Shown: piece by piece, positions 30,438-37,997 of the stretch | How positions within the stretch are numbered: position 1 is the stretch's first letter | Layout of the letters: the number at the start of each line of letters is the position of its first letter | DNA from: Mesorhizobium shangrilense | GTDB taxonomy: Bacteria > Pseudomonadota > Alphaproteobacteria > Rhizobiales > Rhizobiaceae | Assembly: GCF_028826155.1 (NCBI RefSeq) | Contig: NZ_JAQGPN010000001.1 | Coordinates: forward strand, 3,415,501-3,479,500 | Direction of reading: 5' to 3' | Length of the DNA: 64,000 bases | The notes under the pieces: model-generated | Seen by the model: only the letters and a program-made list of their open reading frames with translations | The model's database searches: none | What the model was told of the DNA's origin: nothing | Translations under genes and position numbers: made by a program

Positions 30438-30638
30438 TCGAAAAACAAGAAATGTCCGAAAACTAGGTTGGCGGAGACATAGCGGCGCGGCGGTCCGAAC
30501 TCAACCCCGACGACGACTGGCATCGGAGGATGGAGCAGGACGCGGCTCAGCGGATGGACGCATGCGCCGTCCAATAGTCACCTCCAGCAGCGTCAACCAG
30601 GTCGACTATGGAGATGAAAAAACCCGTGCCGAGTGTGC

Positions 30639-30668
30639 TTGACAGGGCGGACCGGTCAACCTTATATC
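30639..30668 (+). promoter_or_regulatory. promoter of tRNA-Met
   Basis: TTGACA (30639-30644) followed after 17-18 bp by TTATAT/TATATC (30662-30668) is the best promoter match seen in the window, placed about 50 bp before tRNA-Met. Confidence 0.75.
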
Positions 30669-30722
30669 CGCCCGTCCTTGGCGAGCCCCCGGCGGTTCGC
30701 GGCCGCTGACGCGGCAGATCGG

Positions 30723-30798
30723 GGCGGAGTAGCTCAGCCGGTAGAGCGCGGGAATCATAATCCTAAGGTCGGGGGTTCGAGTCCCTCCTCCGCTACCA
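30723..30798 (+). tRNA. tRNA-Met (CAT), elongator type
   Basis: This is a 76-nt cloverleaf. Acceptor GGCGGAG pairs with CTCCGCT including a G1-U72 pair, the D-arm is GCTC...GAGC, the anticodon loop ATCATAA has CAT, the T-arm is GGGGG/CCCTC with loop TTCGAGT, and A73-CCA is encoded. The initiator-type C1xA72 mismatch and three G-C anticodon-stem pairs are absent, so this is elongator Met. tRNA-Ile with modified CAT is the alternative. Confidence 0.92.
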
Positions 30799-30833
30799 CT
30801 TTTAACACAGCACCCCAGAGCCCCTCGCCCCCG

Positions 30834-30850
30834 CGATCGTCTTACGATCG
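30834..30850. other. short perfect hairpin downstream of tRNA-Met
   Basis: CGATCGT-CTT-ACGATCG is a 7-bp stem with a 3-nt loop, 36 bp after the tRNA. No T-tract follows on either strand, so it may be a processing or weak termination signal rather than a standard terminator. Confidence 0.3.
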
Positions 30851-30910
30851 ATGCTTCGGCCAGACACGCGGTGCTGCCAGGTTCGAGGCCCCTTCAATGG
30901 CAACGCCGGC

Positions 30911-31429
30911 TCAATCCGCCTTGCGGATGAATATGAAGCGGCTGCTGACCGTATAGTTGAACAGAAAGACCGAAAGTATCGCGATGCACTGCGCCAGCAT
31001 GTAGTACATCACCTGGTCGAGCAGCAAAAATATCATCAGATTGACCACTCCCCCGAGCACCGCCATGCCGAAGAATTTCGGCAGTGCGATCAGGTGCGGC
31101 TCATCGGACTGAAAGGTGTATCGGCTCTGGAGGAAGTAGTTCACGACAACCGCCACCGAAAAGGCCGTCGTAGAGGCGAGCCCGGCTTGGACGCCTGCGA
31201 TCTCGACGAGCAACGCCAGGATGAGCAGGTGCACCAGCGAGGCCACGCCCCCGCAGATGAAGTAGCGAACAAACTGGGAGTCTAGCAGGGAGAGCGGCCA
31301 ACGTCTCTCGACGCCGCTGCGCAGCGCCAGCAAACGCCGTCGCCCCGGACCGCGGTCCACGATTCGGTTGGCTCGAATGGCAGACACGAGAAATCGTCCT
31401 CCCATGGTCCTGCCGGATCCAGCGGACAC
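30911..31429 (-). CDS. GtrA-family membrane protein (polyprenyl-P-sugar translocation)
   Basis: This 172-residue protein has four transmembrane helices from about residue 50 (QFVRYFICGGVASLVHLLIL, then AFSVAVVVNYFLQSRYTF, both signature stretches of GtrA/DPMS_TM). GtrA proteins are associated with flipping or delivery of polyprenyl-phosphate-linked monosaccharides across the inner membrane. The N-terminal ~45 basic residues may be a mis-extended start, and an in-frame ATG exists at 31405. It is 28 bp downstream of the HAD gene, forming a UbiA-HAD-GtrA unit. Confidence 0.85.
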   Translation of the reverse strand: MSAGSGRTMGGRFLVSAIRANRIVDRGPGRRRLLALRSGVERRWPLSLLDSQFVRYFICGGVASLVHLLILALLVEIAGVQAGLASTTAFSVAVVVNYFLQSRYTFQSDEPHLIALPKFFGMAVLGGVVNLMIFLLLDQVMYYMLAQCIAILSVFLFNYTVSSRFIFIRKAD

Positions 31430-31457
31430 GCCGGATCGCCCCGCAGGCGGATGCGCT

Positions 31458-32195
31458 TCAATGCGGCACGTTCTCGCGAGCAGCGTTCGCGTGCCCCGTA
31501 ACCTTGAAAAACACCTCGTCCCGATAGTCGCGAAACGTATCGATCCCGGTGATCGGCTTCCGGCTCCGTATCAGCGCGCGCATGCCGTGCGCATGCGCAA
31601 CGGCCCAGTCGCGATCCACCCTGTCACCGATCATGATGGCGGCGCTTGCCGGCACGCGGGCGCGTTCGAGAACGCGCTGGAGGCCTGCAGGATGGGGTTT
31701 GAGCACTCCGACCCCAGGATCGCCTGCCCAAACCACGATGTCGGCGGCCAGTCCCAGCGCCCTCAACTTCTCGAAAGCCGGATAGTCCGACAGGACCGCC
31801 AGCGTCTTGCCGCGCGCCGCAAGACCATCAAAGACGCGTTCCACATTGGGGTAACGGCATGGCAGCAGGACATCCAAGGGCCGCGTCTCGATCCATTCGC
31901 GGACAACGGCCTCGACGGCTTCGGCTGAACGACCGGTCCTGCTCGCGGTCAAGGCATATTGCTGGGTCTCGAAATCCTGCGTCTGCGCCTCGCCCAGCCT
32001 CTCGCGACATTGGCGGAAGGCGCGAAGCACGCGCGCGGCGCCGAAGCTGCGCGATGCGACAGCTTCGCGCGCGAGGCGGAACAGCATGGCCATGCGCAGG
32101 CGGCGCTGGTCGTAGAGCGTACCGTCGAGGTCGAAGACGACGAGACGTATCCTGTCCCAGTCCACCGGCCCGTTCGGCAATGCCACGTTCTTCAT
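31458..32195 (-). CDS. HAD-superfamily hydrolase, probable sugar-phosphate phosphatase
   Basis: This protein has 245 residues from the ATG at 32195; the longer open frame upstream is a shadow of the UbiA gene. Motif I VVFDLDGTLYD is at about 19-29, motif II is LAVLSDYP, the motif III Lys is in GVLKPHP, and motif IV is MIGDRVDRDWA. A helical cap lies between motifs I and II. Its ATG overlaps the UbiA stop by 4 bp, which suggests tight co-expression. In related organisms a HAD domain is found with such UbiA enzymes, so it may remove the 5-phosphate from polyprenyl-phosphoryl-5-phosphoribose. Confidence 0.85.
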   Translation of the reverse strand: MKNVALPNGPVDWDRIRLVVFDLDGTLYDQRRLRMAMLFRLAREAVASRSFGAARVLRAFRQCRERLGEAQTQDFETQQYALTASRTGRSAEAVEAVVREWIETRPLDVLLPCRYPNVERVFDGLAARGKTLAVLSDYPAFEKLRALGLAADIVVWAGDPGVGVLKPHPAGLQRVLERARVPASAAIMIGDRVDRDWAVAHAHGMRALIRSRKPITGIDTFRDYRDEVFFKVTGHANAARENVPH

Positions 32196-33199
32196 GGCAG
32201 CGGCGTGATGCTCGGCAGGAACGGCGTGGCGATGAAGTCGAGGAACGGCATGTCGACGACCGTCGCGAACAGGAACACGACAATGGTGGCGGCAAGCATC
32301 ACGTCGAGCCGGCGCGAGTGAAACAGCCTCTCGGGACGCTGCGCGACCGACCCCGGCCGTGTCGCCAACCACAGGTAGACCGCGAAAAGACCGCTGACGA
32401 AGGGGAAAACCAGAATGTATTCCACCCTGTACTTGACCAGGAAAACCCCCATCAGGAATGCCGACATCATGGCGTATACGAAGCAGGACACCATCAGGCT
32501 CTCCTCCGTGTAGTAGCGGAAGGAGCGCCTGTACCGCGCAAGCACGGCCACCCCGGCAGTCGCCGAGATGTCGCGGTATTCGCAGTAGCGCTTGGCGGCC
32601 ATCAGGAACGCGCCCGCCATCCAATAGGCAGCGAGAACGCTGATCGGCGGCACCATCGTCGTCTCCACCATGGCCCAGCCGAGCAACAGCCGTATCGGGT
32701 TGTTGAGGCATTCCATGAGGACGTCCAGGTAAGGCTTATCCTTGGCCCTGATGGGAGGCACATTGTAGAGGATGCCTGAAACAAGGAAGGCGACCGAAGT
32801 GGCGAAGAAGAGCGTCCCCAGCAGGTAGGCGATGAGCAGCCCCACCACAGCGAACAGCGCATATTCGGCATAGACGAGCCCAGGCAGCAGGGCGACCGTC
32901 ACGGAGCGCCGCTGCGACTTGGTAGGGTGCGCCGCATCGTATTCGCGATCCAGCCACTCGTTGATGACATAGTTCGAGGAAGCGATGCAGATCGCACTGG
33001 CGATGCCGGCAGGCACCGTGACAAGAAGCTTTGCCGGTTCGGGCGTCCCCAGGGCACAGGCGAGAACGATGCCCGGCAGAATGAATACGTGCTTGGTCGT
33101 ATGGTCCAGTCTGGCCAGTGAGAGATAGTCGACAGCCCGGCCCAGGCGCAGCGGCTTCAGCGGCTCTATCGGTCTGGTGGCTTCCTGATTGGCTTGCAT
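32192..33199 (-). CDS. UbiA-family transferase, decaprenyl-phosphate phosphoribosyltransferase-like
   Basis: This 335-residue protein has about eight or nine transmembrane helices. The first Asp-rich loop reads NEWLDREYDAAHPTKSQR, with the HPTK that distinguishes the phosphoribosyl-transferring branch (Rv3806c/NoeC type) from quinone and heme UbiA enzymes. The second loop is PPIRAKDKPYLDVL, followed by NNPIRLLLGW, again as in that branch. The reaction would be PRPP plus polyprenyl phosphate to polyprenyl-phosphoryl-5-phosphoribose. It heads the UbiA-HAD-GtrA unit. Confidence 0.85.
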   Translation of the reverse strand: MQANQEATRPIEPLKPLRLGRAVDYLSLARLDHTTKHVFILPGIVLACALGTPEPAKLLVTVPAGIASAICIASSNYVINEWLDREYDAAHPTKSQRRSVTVALLPGLVYAEYALFAVVGLLIAYLLGTLFFATSVAFLVSGILYNVPPIRAKDKPYLDVLMECLNNPIRLLLGWAMVETTMVPPISVLAAYWMAGAFLMAAKRYCEYRDISATAGVAVLARYRRSFRYYTEESLMVSCFVYAMMSAFLMGVFLVKYRVEYILVFPFVSGLFAVYLWLATRPGSVAQRPERLFHSRRLDVMLAATIVVFLFATVVDMPFLDFIATPFLPSITPLP

Positions 33200-34200
33200 G
33201 GCGTTTCTTTCCGCGACGCTAGGGGGCTCTCGGGATCGCAGGGCCTATCCCCCGGTTCCCGCTTGTGCCTGACGAAATCCGGCCTGCGGGCGAGCGGGCG
33301 CCAAAAGGCAGGACGAAGGAACTGAAGACGGCGCAGGGGCATCGAGCAGCAGGCGAGACCAGGCGTGGTCATCCCGCGCCACACGGGGATCCAGCGGAGC
33401 TCCGGTGTAGGGAGACCGGCCGCGGATCCAAACAGCAAGAACAGGTTGGCCAATGCGGCCTCGCATACGAGGCACGCGTGCAGGCGCTGCGATGCTAGTA
33501 ATGGCCAGTGGACCTGCGCCCATTCGCACTCGCTTCTTCGATCTGTTGTCGCCGTCGACCCTGAAAAGAACGGTCAAAACCCCACCCGTTGCTCGGTCCC
33601 CCGAGCAATTCCGTCGGTCAGGTCTCAGCTCTGATCATGCAGAACTCTGGACGACGGACCTAGAATAGGCAAGTGCCGCACCCCGACGTTGCTGTCGGGA
33701 ATACTCGCATCTGGCGATAACCCAATGCCATCGTTTCGATCGGAATCCGCGATCGAGCTCGCGCCGGACCGCGCGGAAACCGATTGATCCTCAGTCACGG
33801 TGGCGGGATCCATTTTTCTCTTATTTTCAGTCGTTTATAGACTTAGACTAACGTATCGAGGCGACATCAACGCGGCCCTGAAGCCCGTTCTCGATTCTGT
33901 CCTGCAACGAACACGCGCGTGCGGCAGTTCGCGTTTCGATCTCGCAAAATCCGAAGGACCTGCGGGGTTTTACTGACAGGTCGTAGGCTTCGCTCTCCTT
34001 TGCAAACGGCACTCGTTGGACCACCATTGCTGCGGTGCGGATCTCCATGTTCGCGTGACGTAGCAGAGAGGGACCTTCTCCCCTCGAAGACATCTATTTG
34101 CACTGTTATTACTCTCTAAGCATCTCATTGTTCTTCATTTGTTTTTTCCGACGAGACTTGAAAAAGGCAACCACTTCGCAGTCTGGGATCGAAGTATTTC
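33200..34200. other. 1-kb gene-free stretch inside the glycan locus
   Basis: Only short overlapping frames on both strands are present, none with recognisable motifs or consistent third-position G/C bias. The part from about 33.8 to 34.2 kb is visibly richer in A and T than the flanks. It contains a repeat-like palindrome (33365-33410) and must hold the divergent promoters for the UbiA unit (left) and the PIG-L unit (right). The rest could be remnant DNA. Confidence 0.6.
33365..33410. repeat. REP-like intergenic palindromic element
   Basis: The core ATCCCGCGCCACACGGGGAT (33371-33390) has ATCCC/GGGAT arms around a GC-rich loop and is followed by CCAGCGGAGCTCC. This style (GTCATCCCGCG...GGGGATCCAG) resembles dispersed palindromes common in alphaproteobacterial intergenic DNA. 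Only one copy was noticed in this window. Confidence 0.35.
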
Positions 34201-34893
34201 ATGGAAAAGAAGCTGGAGATGTTCGGGCGCACACTTGTCATCGCCCCCCACCCGGATGACGAAGCGCTTGGCGCTGGCGGCGTCATCGCGAGGCTCAGCA
34301 ACGCCGGACACGATGTGTACGTGGCCATCGTGACGACCGGCCGCGAGCCGGAATTCTCGCGCGCCGACGTCGCCAGGGTTCATGGCGAGGCAGAAACAGC
34401 TCACGCGATCCTCGGGGTCAGGCGAACGCTCTGGCTTGATCTGCCGGCCGCGCAACTGGTGGATACGCCGCGCCAGAAGCTCAACGCAGCCGTGCGGGAA
34501 ACCATCCTCAACGTGCGACCCGACACCGTTCTCCTGCCCTATGCCGGAGACGTGCATATCGACCATCAACTGGTTTTCGAGGCGGCGCTGGTGGCTGTGC
34601 GGCCGCACCAGGCGGAGTATCCGTCGACCGTGCTCGCCTACGAGACACTTTCGGAGACCAACTGGAACGCGCCCTACCTGACGCCGTCCTTCCAACCGAA
34701 CGTGTATGTCGACATCAGGGAGACGCTGGACCGCAAGATCGAGGCGATGAAGGCGTACGCCTCGCAGCTTCGCGCAAGTCCGCATGAAAGATCGGTCGAG
34801 GCGCTCAGGGCGCTCGCGACCCTGAGGGGAGCCACTGTGCATCGCGCAGCGGCGGAAGGCTTTGTGCTCGTGCGTAGCGTAGTCAACCCATAA
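34201..34893 (+). CDS. PIG-L family deacetylase
   Basis: This 230-residue zinc-dependent N-deacetylase is of the LmbE/PIG-L type. The metal motif PHPDDE is at about 17-22 and the third ligand is in HIDHQLV at about 119-125. The family removes acetyl from N-acetylglucosamine-type groups on lipids, mycothiol/bacillithiol precursors and glycans. It is the first gene of a plus-strand unit, 17 bp before the DegT aminotransferase, so it probably deacetylates an amino sugar of the local glycan. Confidence 0.9.
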   Translation: MEKKLEMFGRTLVIAPHPDDEALGAGGVIARLSNAGHDVYVAIVTTGREPEFSRADVARVHGEAETAHAILGVRRTLWLDLPAAQLVDTPRQKLNAAVRETILNVRPDTVLLPYAGDVHIDHQLVFEAALVAVRPHQAEYPSTVLAYETLSETNWNAPYLTPSFQPNVYVDIRETLDRKIEAMKAYASQLRASPHERSVEALRALATLRGATVHRAAAEGFVLVRSVVNP

Positions 34894-34910
34894 CCCCCGG
34901 GAGCTCGATC

Positions 34911-36236
34911 ATGAACCTGCGCCAGGGCGCCAAAGAGTTCGAGCAGCCGCTCGCATACAACTGGCCACAGTACGATGAGGAACAGATCCGCGACGTGGTC
35001 GCAGTGCTTCGGTCGGGCAAGGTCAATGCGTGGACCGGCACCCTGGTGCACCAGTTCGAACAAGCCTACGCCGCGCTTTTGGGGCGCAAGCATGCGATCG
35101 CCCTCTCCAACGGCACGGTTGCCCTCGATGTGGCGCTTCACGCGATCGGGCTGAAGACCGGAGACGAGGTCATCGTAACGCCGCGGAGCTTCGTCGCATC
35201 GGCGTCCTGCGTTCCGATGGCAGGCGGGGTCCCGGTCTTTGCGGATGTCGATCCGGACAGCCAGGCGATCACGGCCGAGTCGATCGCCGCGGTGCTGACG
35301 CCGCGGACGCGGGCCGTCATCGTCGTTCATCATGCCGGCTGGCCGGCCGACATGGACGCCATCATGTCGCTCGCCGATCGCCATGGCTTCCTGGTGATCG
35401 AGGATTGCGCGCAGGCCCACGGGGCGGAATATGCGGGACGGCCTGTGGGGAGTTTCGGGCATCTTTCCGCTTTCTCCTTCTGCCAGGACAAGATCATCAC
35501 CACGGGCGGCGAAGGCGGACTGCTCCTGCTGGACGACGATGTCCTGTGGAACCGGGCCTGGAGCTTCAAGGACCACGGCAAGGATTACGGCGTGCTGTCC
35601 CAGAACCTGGCCGTAACCGGCTTCCGCTGGCTGGTGGGGTCGTTCGGATCGAACTACCGCATGACGGAGATGCAGGCCGCGATCGGTTTGCGGCAGCTGC
35701 AGCGATTGCAAGGCTGGTCGGACCAACGCGCCGCCAATGCGCAGATACTCATCGACGCGTTCCGCCAGGTTCCCGGATTACGAACGCCGGAGCCCCCGCC
35801 GAACATCCGTCACGCATGGTATCGCTTCTACACATTCGTGGAGCCGGAAAGGCTCAAGCGGGGGTGGGACCGCCGACGGATTCTGACTGCCATCAATGCG
35901 GCCGGCGTCGCCTGCTTTGCGGGAACCTGCCCGGAAATCTACCGGGAAAGGGCATTTGTCGAGGCAGGCTTCCAACCGCCAGCGCGCTTGCCCAATGCAG
36001 CTGCGCTCGGAGAGACGAGCCTCGCCTTTCTCGTCGATCCTTGTCAGACCTCCGTCGGGATGCAGCGCGCGGCCGAGGTGGCGACAACGGTGATGCGGAG
36101 CGCGACGCGAAAGCTCGTGACATCGCTGAAGAGGAAACCGGCTCCCGAAAGCCGATCGATCCGGTGGATTGGAACCAAGGGCAATGCACGCAACCGTGTT
36201 GGTCTCGTCGGCAGGCAGGCGGGTGGGGCTAATTGA
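34911..36236 (+). CDS. DegT/DnrJ/EryC1/StrS-family aminotransferase
   Basis: This PLP enzyme normally aminates a keto-sugar nucleotide. In the 441-residue protein Lys194 (SFCQDKIITTGGEGG) is the Schiff-base lysine, and EDCAQAHGAEY (164-174) supplies the Asp and Gln that hold the PLP ring. SNGTVAL (66-72) contacts the phosphate. The family core ends near 390, and the last ~45 residues are a basic tail that overlaps the start of the ATP-grasp gene by 53 bp. A GGGAGCTC ribosome site precedes the ATG. The product is probably an amino sugar. Confidence 0.92.
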   Translation: MNLRQGAKEFEQPLAYNWPQYDEEQIRDVVAVLRSGKVNAWTGTLVHQFEQAYAALLGRKHAIALSNGTVALDVALHAIGLKTGDEVIVTPRSFVASASCVPMAGGVPVFADVDPDSQAITAESIAAVLTPRTRAVIVVHHAGWPADMDAIMSLADRHGFLVIEDCAQAHGAEYAGRPVGSFGHLSAFSFCQDKIITTGGEGGLLLLDDDVLWNRAWSFKDHGKDYGVLSQNLAVTGFRWLVGSFGSNYRMTEMQAAIGLRQLQRLQGWSDQRAANAQILIDAFRQVPGLRTPEPPPNIRHAWYRFYTFVEPERLKRGWDRRRILTAINAAGVACFAGTCPEIYRERAFVEAGFQPPARLPNAAALGETSLAFLVDPCQTSVGMQRAAEVATTVMRSATRKLVTSLKRKPAPESRSIRWIGTKGNARNRVGLVGRQAGGAN

Positions 36237-37146
36237 TTGCTTCCGCCGATCGGCGTCGGCGGCTGGCATCGATCTCCGCGTGCTGGCGTGCGACCTGGAG
36301 CCGGAGCTCAGCGCTGCCTGCCAGGCGGCGGATCGCGCATATGCCGTCCCCCGATGCGACGATCCCGGCTTCATCGATGCGCTGCTCCGCATCGCGGCGG
36401 ATGCGGACGTGGACCTGATCGTCCCGACGATCGACACCGAACTGGGTCCGCTAGCCGCCGCTGCCCAGCGCTTCAGGACGATCGGCACGCAGGTCCATGT
36501 AAGTCCGGTCCCGGTGATCGATGTCGTGCGCGACAAGCTTAGAACCACCGAAGCGCTGGACGCGGCTGGCGTTCCCGTCCCCTGGGCCATTCCGATGGAG
36601 GCGGCTCGCGCCGCCTCCGATCAGGTGTCGTGGCCGGCATTTCTCAAACCGCTCAGCGGTAGTGCGAGCCGGGGCATCAGGATCGTGCGCAGCGCCGACG
36701 AACTTCCGGCAGAGCCCGATGAGCCGATGATGTTGCAGCAGCTTCTGGTCGGGCCCGAGTACACGGTCAACATGTTCATCGACGCCACCGGCTCGCTCCG
36801 CAGCGCAGTGACCCATCGACGGCTGCGGGTGCGCGCCGGCGAGGTCGAGAAGGGGCGCACCGAGCGGGACCCGCTGTTTCGCAGACTAGCGGAAGGCGTG
36901 GCGCGCGCCCTGCCCGCGGCGCGCGGGGTGCTCTGCTTCCAGCTCATCATCGATGAATCTGCCGGCCCGCGCGTCTTCGAGATCAACGCCCGATTCGGTG
37001 GCGGCTATCCCCTGGCGCATTTCGCGGGCGCCGAATATGCGCGTTGGCTCCTCGAGGAACTGGTGGGGCTGCCTTCCACCGCGCATGACAGCTGGCGTGC
37101 CGGCGCACTCATGCTGCGCTACGACGCCGCCGTGTTTGCAGGCTGA
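36184..37146 (+). CDS. ATP-grasp ligase (carbamoyl-phosphate-synthase-like)
   Basis: This protein has 320 residues from the ATG at 36184, preceded by AAGGG; a TTG at 36169 is an alternative. The N-terminal domain begins VLVSSAGRRVGL. The ATP-grasp fold has FLKPLSGSASRGI as the flexible loop, LLVGPEYTVNMF, and the metal ligands in FEINARFGGGYPL near the C-terminus. Such enzymes activate a carboxylate and join it to an amine. Next to the aminotransferase it may acylate the new sugar amine with an amino or hydroxy acid; that role is inference. Confidence 0.85.
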   Translation: MHATVLVSSAGRRVGLIDCFRRSASAAGIDLRVLACDLEPELSAACQAADRAYAVPRCDDPGFIDALLRIAADADVDLIVPTIDTELGPLAAAAQRFRTIGTQVHVSPVPVIDVVRDKLRTTEALDAAGVPVPWAIPMEAARAASDQVSWPAFLKPLSGSASRGIRIVRSADELPAEPDEPMMLQQLLVGPEYTVNMFIDATGSLRSAVTHRRLRVRAGEVEKGRTERDPLFRRLAEGVARALPAARGVLCFQLIIDESAGPRVFEINARFGGGYPLAHFAGAEYARWLLEELVGLPSTAHDSWRAGALMLRYDAAVFAG

Positions 37147-37161
37147 ACGGAGATCCCCAAG

Positions 37162-37902
37162 ATGCGTCCGCTCACCATCATCTTCGACCTCGACGACACG
37201 CTCTATCTTGAGCGGGACTATGTGCGCAGCGGCTTCGCGGCCGTCGGCGACTGGCTCGAGCAGGAGACAGGCGTAGGCGGTTTCAGTGCAAGCTGCCAGC
37301 GACTGTTCGATGCGGGCCGTCGGTCCCGCATCTTCCAGAAAGCTCTGGTCCTCCATTCCATCGATCCGGATCCGACGCTGGTGGAACTGCTGATAGGGGT
37401 CTATCGCTCGCATTCGCCGGCCATCAATTTGGCGCCGGACGCGGCGCGCTATCTCGAGACGCGACGCCGGACGTCCCTCCCCTCTGGCCTGATCACCGAT
37501 GGTCCATGCGGCACCCAACAGAGGAAGGTACACGCACTCGGCATCGCGGAGCAGCTCGATCTTCTCGTCTATACCGACGCCCTCGCGCCCGGCTGCGGAA
37601 AGCCGCACCCGCGCGCCTTCGAGGTGACGGAAGCGTGGGCTGCCCCGACCGGCCTGCCCCTGGCCTACGTCGCTGACAATCCGACGAAGGACTTCCTCAC
37701 GCCCCGCCAGCGCGGATGGCTCAGCGTGCAGGTGGCGCGGCCCGAGCGAGTGCACCTCGCGAGAGCGCCGAACGCGGCCTACGAAGCGCAAGCGACGATT
37801 TCCTCGCTGGATGAACTCGAGCCGTGCCTGCAACGGCTGCAATCGCAGCAACAACCGGCCGAGGCGCGGCGCGACGCCGCCCGTTCCGATGCTTTCGCCT
37901 GA
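37162..37902 (+). CDS. HAD-superfamily hydrolase
   Basis: This is a 246-residue protein. Motif I IIFDLDDTLYLE is at residues 6-17, motif II is in SGLITDGP, the motif III Lys is in GCGKPHPRAF, and motif IV is YVADNPTKDF. The cap is helical, as in class I HADs. It is 15 bp after the ATP-grasp gene. HAD enzymes next to ATP-grasp genes in O-antigen loci usually dephosphorylate a sugar or acyl phosphate. The C-terminal ~25 residues are Gln/Arg-rich and probably disordered. Confidence 0.87.
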   Translation: MRPLTIIFDLDDTLYLERDYVRSGFAAVGDWLEQETGVGGFSASCQRLFDAGRRSRIFQKALVLHSIDPDPTLVELLIGVYRSHSPAINLAPDAARYLETRRRTSLPSGLITDGPCGTQQRKVHALGIAEQLDLLVYTDALAPGCGKPHPRAFEVTEAWAAPTGLPLAYVADNPTKDFLTPRQRGWLSVQVARPERVHLARAPNAAYEAQATISSLDELEPCLQRLQSQQQPAEARRDAARSDAFA

Positions 37903-37997
37903 ATTCCCAGAGGTTACCGGCTGCTCGAAGGCTGGTATCCTGCGCGACGTGGTGGTCGCACAATGGTACCCGGACGCAACAGAAGATAGGTGATCGA

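Noticed and set aside
33245..34103. Short open frames of 60-110 codons in the 1-kb gap
   Set aside because: They overlap on both strands, lack ribosome sites and motifs, and some run through the REP-like palindrome.
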